Positions 5,595 through 5,804 of a stretch of 5,804 nucleotides of DNA are shown piece after piece. The stretch spans positions 7,177 to 12,980 of the forward strand of contig DKBD01000218.1 of NCBI GenBank assembly GCA_002451055.1, written 5' to 3'. Numbering within the stretch: the first letter of the stretch is position 1; each line of letters opens with the position of its first letter. The notes under the pieces were generated by a model that saw only the letters and a program-made list of their open reading frames with translations, did no database searches and was not told where the DNA came from. The position numbers and the translations under genes were made by a program. The stretch comes from Nitrospira sp. UBA6909 (GTDB lineage: Bacteria > Nitrospirota > Nitrospiria > Nitrospirales > Nitrospiraceae).

Positions 5595-5804
5595 TTATGG
5601 AGAGGGAGTAGGGGAAACTGGGCCGGCTGAGATGCAGGATTCCATTGTTTCTGCTCGACACGAGACTTCTGACGGAATGACGCTGTTGACGATGTCCTGG
5701 AAATCCTCCGCCGTTCGCTGATCTTGAACACGGTCAATCAGAATATGGTCTTCAATGAGTTGCAGATCAACGCGAGCAACTCCTGGGATCTGATGAAGTT
5801 TTTG
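5595..5804 (-). CDS. C-terminal 69 codons of an unidentified gene (5' end outside window)
   Basis: Reading the minus strand from base 5804, an open frame of 69 codons ends at TAA (5597-5595). The first part, HQIPGVARVDLQLIEDHILI, followed by QDQRTAEDFQDIVNSVIP, has the rhythm of a small alpha/beta module: a 'GV.xV' strand, a second strand and a helix starting with TAED. This is reminiscent of BON-type or secretin N-type domains found in periplasmic proteins, but the match is weak. The last 25 residues are low-complexity (ending SAGPVSPTPSP) and look like a disordered tail. It converges on the cupin gene, with 40 bases between the stops. No start codon or promoter is inside the window. The frame was chosen for its protein-like composition; a chance open frame is possible because only 210 bases are visible. 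Confidence 0.5.
   Translation of the reverse strand, partial: QKLHQIPGVARVDLQLIEDHILIDRVQDQRTAEDFQDIVNSVIPSEVSCRAETMESCISAGPVSPTPSP

Noticed and set aside
5171..5737. A 188-codon open frame on the minus strand
   Set aside because: It lies antisense to the well-supported cupin gene, uses a different frame from the better 5595-5804 candidate, and its product (rich in H, L, S, R) has no family features.

Overview
The window looks like ordinary chromosomal DNA from a GC-rich Gram-negative bacterium, most likely a member of Nitrospirota (Nitrospira-like). That guess rests on overall style and on the small periplasmic mono-haem cytochrome c, whose sequence resembles cytochromes I associate with Nitrospira and related lineages. 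No 16S rRNA or other marker is present, so the assignment is inference. There are no tRNAs, rRNAs, insertion sequences, CRISPR arrays or att-like direct repeats that I could see.

Layout. (1) Bases 2-2173, plus strand: the C-terminal 723 residues of a large AsmA/YhdP/TamB-type envelope protein, cut by the left edge. (2) 2278-3426, plus: a complete M24B Xaa-Pro-type metallopeptidase behind a good sigma-70 promoter with an extended -10. (3) 3569-3919, plus: a single-domain PilZ protein with both c-di-GMP-binding motifs. (4) 3920-4126: a non-coding convergent gap with two hairpins; the larger one is a strong terminator for the gene on the other strand. (5) 4127-4591, minus: an exported mono-haem cytochrome c with a strong Shine-Dalgarno and an extended -10 promoter. 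(6) 4592-4901: a divergent intergenic region with one promoter for each direction. (7) 4902-5174, plus: a short exported, coiled-coil-like protein that appears cut short by an amber codon. (8) 5237-5554, plus: a small single-domain cupin, probably co-transcribed with (7). (9) 5595-5804, minus: the last 69 codons of a gene that enters from the right edge.

The genes do not form one obvious pathway. The AsmA-like protein, cytochrome and coiled-coil protein act in the envelope or periplasm, while the peptidase, PilZ protein and cupin are predicted cytoplasmic. The only likely operon is coiled-coil gene plus cupin.

I did not find a convincing new biological system. The points most worth a second look are the amber-interrupted coiled-coil gene whose old frame ends in an ATGA overlap with the cupin start, the peptidase's longer spacing between its first two metal-binding aspartates, and the cupin's lysine in place of the motif-1 glutamate.
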